64,000 bases of DNA from Merluccius polli (taxonomy: Eukaryota; Chordata; Actinopteri; Gadiformes; Merlucciidae). This document shows positions 59,364 through 64,000 of the stretch, one piece after another; positions within the stretch are counted from its first letter, which is position 1, and each line of letters opens with the position of its first letter. The DNA lies in NCBI GenBank assembly GCA_030340625.1, contig JAOPHQ010005149.1, positions 37,501-101,500 of the forward strand, read 5' to 3'. Below the pieces are notes generated by a model. It was not told where the DNA came from. It saw only the letters and a program-made list of their open reading frames with translations, and made no database searches. Made by a program: the position numbers and the translations under genes.

Positions 59364-59490
59364 CTGGGGGGTCTATGGGTCCCTTGTCAGGGATCACCAC
59401 TAGAGGTTTGGTGGATGTCTTGGAGTTCATCATCATGGACATGATATTGTCCAAAGTCACCTCCTCACAGGCCTTGCTGGCCGGGATGCA
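59364..59490 (-). CDS. tgfbr3: tgfbr3 exon, ZP-C end and juxtamembrane region
   Basis: Acceptor gctcctcag before TGC (59490); donor CCAG|GTCACT at 59363. Encodes 42 residues starting C-I-P-A-S-K-A-C-E-E-V-T-L-D, which contains the last ZP-C cysteines. It continues with K-T-S-T-K-P-L-V-V-I, where vertebrate betaglycans have a closely similar block. It ends in phase 1, matching both the microexon and the transmembrane exon. Confidence 0.94.
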
Positions 59491-59809
59491 CTGAGGAGCA
59501 TGAAACACACGTTATTAACCATTAACCATTATTAAGCAATCCTTTTTAACCATTATTAACCAATAATTATTAACCATTATTAACCATTAACGTATCGTTA
59601 TCGTTTATTTTATTTAACGTTATAAATAATTCTTGATTATTAAACTATACTTTAGAAAGGATGCACTGAGAGCAGCAAACATTAGAAATATTTACAATAA
59701 GGAATTACAGGTTGACGATAATAAAAAAAATAGCAAATTATGGTTGAGTAATAGATTTAAGATCTAAAAGGTAGGGTTAAAATGCCTATCTCGCTATCTT
59801 TCTCTCTCT

Positions 59810-60012
59810 CTCGGATTAGGGTTAGAATTAGGAGTTAAGGGTAAAGGTGAGGGGTTAGGGGTCAGGAGCTAGGGGTTAGGGTTTAGGGCTGGCGGTTAGG
59901 GGTGAGGGGTTAGGGTTAGGGGCTAGGGTTAGATCTAAGGGTTAGGGGTAAAGTGAGGGGTTAGGGTCAGGGGCTAGGGTTAGATCTAAGGGTTAAAGGT
60001 GAAAGGTTAAAG
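59810..60012. repeat. Telomere-like TTAGGG-related repeats in an intron
   Basis: Degenerate ggttagggtt/ggggttagg repeats over about 200 bp, ending within 20 bp of the exon at 60029. Too irregular for a telomere remnant to be certain; may be a local G-rich minisatellite. Confidence 0.7.
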
Positions 60013-60028
60013 GTCAGGTCCAGTGTAC

Positions 60029-60298
60029 CGTGGGAAGCCCGCGGGAGCTGTGCTGGTTCTTGGTGCACAGGGACATCTCACAGTGCAGGAAGAGCAGCGA
60101 CACATTGAACTGTGACTCAAAGGCGAAGCTGAACCTCTGCCTGTCCTCCATGGATGGGTAGAAGCGCACCGAGTCGTCGGTGGGACACAGGTTCTCCACC
60201 AGCCGGTACTGAGACGGCTCCTTGGGGTTTGAGTTCGGAGAGACGAAGCAGGACCGGACCATGAAGCCCAGCTCTGGGTCCATTCTGGACGCCAAGAC
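60029..60298 (-). CDS. tgfbr3: tgfbr3 exon, ZP-C module
   Basis: Exactly 90 codons, phase 0 at both ends, with acceptor tcgtcag at 60299-60305 and donor ACG|GTACAC at 60028. Encodes the main ZP-C block: E-L-G-F-x-x-x-S-C-F-V-S-P-N-S-N-P, then L-V-E-N-L-C-P, R-F-S-F-A-F and S-L-L-F-L-H-C-E-M-S-L-C-T-K. The cysteine pattern matches the betaglycan ZP-C, the inhibin and TGF-beta binding region near the membrane. No frameshifts. Confidence 0.96.
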
Positions 60299-61021
60299 CT
60301 GACGAGACGACACAATCAAATCAAACTTTATTTATAGAGCAAAACAGCAATACTAAGCAAGTGTTCACAAGGGAAACTTTTATGTGAGATAAATGCAGGT
60401 GTGACCTACAACCGATTGATCAGATGATCATTGATCAATAAATATATCTGTTTATCTTCTGAAGAAAGAGGAAGAAGCAGACAGACAGACAGGTCTAAGG
60501 TATGTCTCCTGGAGCTCTCTCGCATCTGACCCAGGTCAGTTGTCAGACCAGTGTGAGGCGACCGCGGGGGGAGGGGGGGTTAGAGGTACGAGACCCTGGT
60601 GTCCGACACAGAGCTCTTTATACCCTGCTGGCTAACCTGCTGGCTAACCTGCTGGGTAACACTTGATGACCCTGCAGAGTCCAGCACTGAGATCAAAGCA
60701 TGGACTGATGTCACACACACACACACACACACACAAAGTTTCCAACGTTAAAATAGATAGAAGATACAAAATAGTATTTTCTTCAATATTTTAACTACAC
60801 GAAAGTAGCTCATTAAAGGATCAAAACATTTATCATTATTATTATTATTACTAATAACGCTAGCGGTGCTAATCGACTATCCAACCTTCTCTATAACACG
60901 TCTATCTGGTCCCCGCTGTCTGGAGACAACATGGAGGAACATCTGTAGGTTAAACACACCCGGCCTACAAACTCCTGCTGAACACACACACACACACCTC
61001 CCTTCAGAAGATCCAGCCTAC

Positions 61022-61207
61022 CTCCACGAAGACCTGCTGACCGTCCAAGACGGTGTGGAAGCGCTGTGGGTCGGGGCTGCGGAACAGGACAGTGTGATAG
61101 ATGTCCATGATGAAGACCAGGACCTCCTCCTCCTCCCTGCCTCCGGGACCCGGGACGATCCTGGGCACTGGGTCCGAGGTCTCCCCCACCCCGTAGGTGC
61201 AGTTGAA
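61022..61207 (-). CDS. tgfbr3: tgfbr3 exon, start of ZP-C
   Basis: 62 codons, phase 0 at both ends; acceptor ctggcctgcag before TTC and donor GAG|GTAGGC. Begins F-N-C-T-Y-G and ends V-F-V-E, joining V-L-A-S-R-M of the next exon. A central acidic run R-E-E-E-E is present. Position and flanks match the first strand pair of the betaglycan ZP-C module. Confidence 0.93.
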
Positions 61208-61477
61208 CTGCAGGCCAGGAGAGACGAAGAAAACATGTGACGTCTGTGGTGACTTTTGTAACTGACAGCACAACTTGGAAGTGTGTTTAAGAGCACATAT
61301 TGTAATGTCATCAGAGGTCACCCGGGCAGGCTGGGGGGGGCAGTGCAATATAACTGAAGTGGCAAAAAGAGAAGGTTAAAAACAAAAGGAAAGCAGTAGC
61401 AGGTTACTCAGGTAATGGCTGCCATCCAAATCAAAGTCCAACTTAAACATCCAGGAAGAGAAAAAAGGTTATTTTAA

Positions 61478-62415
61478 AGGTGTACTTCACCGGTAAACCG
61501 TTTTTACTTGCTCCTTTTTGGAATATGATAGGTCACTCCTAGTTGCATATGCTGCACGTGGAAAACGTTCTTCTACCCCCATTGCATGCATTAGCCAATG
61601 TAAGAACATAGACGGACGAGGAAGTCAGAAACGAGGAAGTGAGAAAAAGCCTAACACTCTGACGTATGAATGTATGAATATTCATGACCTCGCCTACCTT
61701 GGCTTGAGACCGCCCTCAGGAAAACAGTACACGACAAATCACCATGACGTCACAACAACAATATACGTTCTTCCGAGTGGCAAAAGACGAAGCGTTCTCC
61801 GATGGCAGAACTAGTAAACCCCTCCATATCATGGAGGGGCAGAGCGATCGAGAAAACAGTACATGGCTTGAATGAATGATTTTCTTCTTGCGGGGCGCTA
61901 CGTGACGTCTCATTAATTCATACGGGTATGGGAAGTCCCTAAAACCTGATTCTGTACCGTCGCGACGATCGACCACTGTCTGTAAGTAAAACAATACACT
62001 TTTCCACCTAAGGTTTCTGTTACAAAATGGCATGTTCATATTCTCCACGTTCAAACACATGAGGCTGTATCTCCGAAGACATGTTGTGCATCAGTTTGTA
62101 GCACGGTAAAGTTGACAGAACTGAGCCAGGTGAAGTGTTGATAACGCACTAGAGGGATCACTCGCCTCTGATTGGCTAACATCACTGTGACGGACAGTGC
62201 TGTTAGCCAATCAGAGGCAAGTCATTTAAATGTCATGAAGATTCATCAGTAAGAGTCGAAAACCTCTCGTTCTTCCCCGCCCACCACCTCCTCCAAACTA
62301 GAACAGCCTAAAACAGGCGCACCAGAGCATTTTTTTCACCAAAACCGGCTCACAGGGCATTCATTAATACTAGAGACCACTGCAAAATTAACGAAAAAAC
62401 AATGAAATGAGACCT
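61478..62415. mobile_element. Candidate TTAA-flanked element in tgfbr3 intron
   Basis: Starts AGGTGTACTTC after TTAA (61474-61477) and ends GAGACCT before TTAA (62416-62419). The inverted identity is short and imperfect. It contains a strong hairpin at 62160-62222. No transposase. Weak call. Confidence 0.4.
62160..62222. repeat. Hairpin with 29-bp arms
   Basis: The left arm (62160-62188) and right arm (62194-62222) match at 27 of 29 positions around a 5-base spacer. The arm contains cctctgattggctaac. Confidence 0.95.
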
Positions 62416-62419
62416 TTAA

Positions 62420-63650
62420 ACTCCAAGAAGTCCTCATGTCAGTTTTCCCAGCTCCTCCCATCCTCGTACTCTCTGTCCCTCTGCTTTCTTTGTTCAGCCT
62501 TCCCCAAACGTTTTTCAAAGGTGGCTTAACCACCGAAACTACACCTGTCTGAGCAGTGAGGCATCCTGGGAGAGGCAGTGTGTGCCACGGCGGCCATTTT
62601 GTGATGTGGCAGCCGAACCTCTATGGGAATGTAACACAGCTCTACGACGTGTCCCCTTGTGATGCCACAACATCTACTGTAACTCCGCTCTACCACGAAT
62701 AAATACAATAAATATATAAGTATAAATAAATAAAATGATTAACCCTGTGTTCTGATTCCTATAGCTACTCTGGACTCTGTTCAGGTCGGGCAGCGCTTTG
62801 ACTTTTTAGTAGCAGCAGGCCATTTTGATTGTATGGTTTGATTATACTCAGCCTCTCTTGTATAGGTCTCAAGTATGCTAAATGACCAAGTGTAGTAAAT
62901 GACAAGTAAATGACCACAACAGGAAACCGTCACCCTCCAGGTGAGACATGGACAGGAGAGATGAACGTCAACACAAACACAATCTACGGGATGCTGAGGT
63001 TTCATTTCTACTAGCGTCACTGTCTGTACATTCTGCTGTGATGCCTGGATGTTCTCACACCCTCACCCTCCATCTCAACCCTGCGAGACAGGTCAGAGCG
63101 GGGTCAGAGGTCAGGGGTCAAGGGAGATGGAGAGCAGGCAGAGGACAGAAGGAAATGGATGCAGTCAACAGATGGAAAGAAGAGAGGAGAGCAGCAAAGA
63201 GAACAGGAGGGACCTGAGATGCATCAACATTAAGGGGATAGTAGGTCAGGTTAGAGAAACAAGAGGAACAAAGCAGAGGTTGCCAAAGAGGGAGAAGTGT
63301 TTACTAGCGTTGAGAGACACCATCCATCTGGTGACTGACTGTAGAGCTGCACACACAACCACAGCGTCTGAACGCTGCTTCAACGACACAACCTTCTCAA
63401 TAGTACCCTACATAGTACCCTAAATCTAACCCTGTGCTACATTCATAACACATTTTATTTTCTACCTGAACTTACCTTTGCTACTTTGCTAGCTTTGTTT
63501 GTATGTATTATCACTACTGTGTGTCATAATATGCAGATGACTGAATGTTATACTACCAATGTGATCATGAAACACGTAACGTACACAGTGACTGAATGTT
63601 ATATTTGAGTACAACCCAGAGAAGATAGCGGGGGGGTCTGGGGGTTGTAC
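62420..63650. other. tgfbr3 intron sequence
   Basis: No exon found. Short ORFs (62948-63423) are without domains. Confidence 0.5.
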
Positions 63651-63842
63651 CATGATGGAGGGCGGGGGGTCTGTGGGTTGTACTATGATGGAGGGTGGGG
63701 GGGTCTCTGGGGGTTGTACCATGATGGAGGGTGGAAGGTCTGTGGGTTGTACCATGATGGAGGGCGGGGGGTCTGTGGGCTCCAGGAAGGACTGCTGGGG
63801 CCGGCCACTCCCGTCCTTCACCTCCGCGGTGCTGATCAGGAT
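63651..63842 (-). CDS. tgfbr3: tgfbr3 exon, ZP-N/ZP-C linker with 11-residue repeats
   Basis: Acceptor ccccaccacag before ATC (63842). Encodes I-L-I-S-T-A-E-V-K-D-G-S-G-R-P at the end of ZP-N, then a proline-rich linker made of repeats of P-T-D-P-P-P-S-I-M-V-Q. The next exon begins F-N-C in phase 0, so the donor must lie after a complete codon. Each repeat offers one: ATG|GTACAA or ATA|GTACAA with exon ends at 63753, 63720, 63684 and 63651. The shortest form is 30 codons, the longest 64. I give the longest. The true donor is unknown; vertebrate betaglycans have a short unrelated linker here. Confidence 0.7.
63654..63800. repeat. 33-bp coding minisatellite at an exon end
   Basis: Four full units and a partial (33, 36, 33 bp spacing between identical positions). 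The unit on the minus strand contains ccctccatcatggtacaacc, which includes the putative donor. Confidence 0.9.
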
Positions 63843-64000
63843 CTGTGGTGGGGATTAGATGGGGAGGAGACGCACATGGGTGTTACAGTTTTTCTCAATT
63901 GCTAAAACACTAAAACCCATTGGTTGAATAAAGTTCGCAGTTGCCTGAACTCATTTAGCTAATTGTGCAGTCTGTTGTCAATACCTTAAACCATTTCTCA

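Larger units (their letters stand above)
44542..63842 (-). other. tgfbr3: tgfbr3 (betaglycan) 3' half, gene span
   Basis: Betaglycan is the membrane-anchored TGF-beta and inhibin co-receptor. It presents ligand to the type II receptor and has an orphan domain, a ZP domain (ZP-N, linker, ZP-C), one transmembrane helix and a short PDZ-ligand tail. The window holds the linker exon, three ZP-C exons, a candidate microexon, the transmembrane exon and the tail exon in two copies. The 5' exons (signal peptide, orphan domain, most of ZP-N) lie beyond the right edge. Introns are filled with DNA transposons and microsatellites. Confidence 0.95.

Noticed and set aside
59810..60012. True interstitial telomere
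   Set aside because: Repeats are irregular mixtures of ttaggg, ggttagggg and gggtcagg, more like a local G-rich minisatellite.
62948..63423. tgfbr3 exon between 61.2 and 63.65 kb
   Set aside because: The linker exon and the first ZP-C exon join directly in phase 0, and these frames have no betaglycan-like sequence.

Overview
This window is repeat-saturated teleost fish DNA with one recognisable gene at its right end. The fish call rests on the L2-type and other LINE tails, the hAT, Kolobok-like and Harbinger-like DNA transposons, very dense (GT)n, (TC)n and (TCC)n tracts, and a betaglycan gene whose fish-like protein ends in the conserved vertebrate tail. The density of short tandem repeats recalls gadiform fishes, but that is only a guess.

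Gene content. The 3' half of tgfbr3 (betaglycan, the type III TGF-beta receptor) lies on the minus strand between about 63.8 and 44.5 kb. Exons with consensus splice sites and matching phases encode the ZP-N/ZP-C linker (63.65-63.84 kb), the ZP-C module (61.0-61.2, 60.0-60.3 and 59.36-59.49 kb), a candidate 27-bp microexon (53.13 kb), the transmembrane helix (52.78-52.88 kb) and the cytoplasmic tail (48.32-48.45 kb). A 1.86-kb block containing the tail exon is duplicated 3.7 kb further downstream (43.57-45.43 kb). In that copy one base change removes the stop codon directly after the PDZ-ligand end, adding 16 residues. The linker exon ends in an 11-codon minisatellite whose every unit carries a copy of the putative splice donor.

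Regions 0-43 kb hold no recognised host gene. 0-3.7 kb: a 27-bp minisatellite split by a hAT element and by a truncated L2 LINE. 6-7 kb: a tRNA-headed SINE whose LINE-derived segment has expanded into a 41-bp VNTR. 13.86-19.3 kb: a nest of transposons (TIR element > 4.5-kb hAT > Kolobok-like element with a THAP ORF and a 28S rDNA scrap). 19.85-28.35 kb: a TIR element holding a complete but broken Ty3/gypsy retrotransposon (213-bp LTRs, 3 differences, 5-bp target duplication), itself hit by three hAT elements and a solo LTR. 29-43 kb: microsatellites, MITEs, a second LINE with a hAT insert, a fold-back element and three CTCF-like motifs. Introns of tgfbr3 (49-64 kb) carry more hAT and Harbinger-like elements.

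Most mobile-element calls rest on target-site duplications and terminal inverted repeats read by eye, so their boundaries are firm where a duplication is given. Family names are inferences from hallmark features. No database search was possible.
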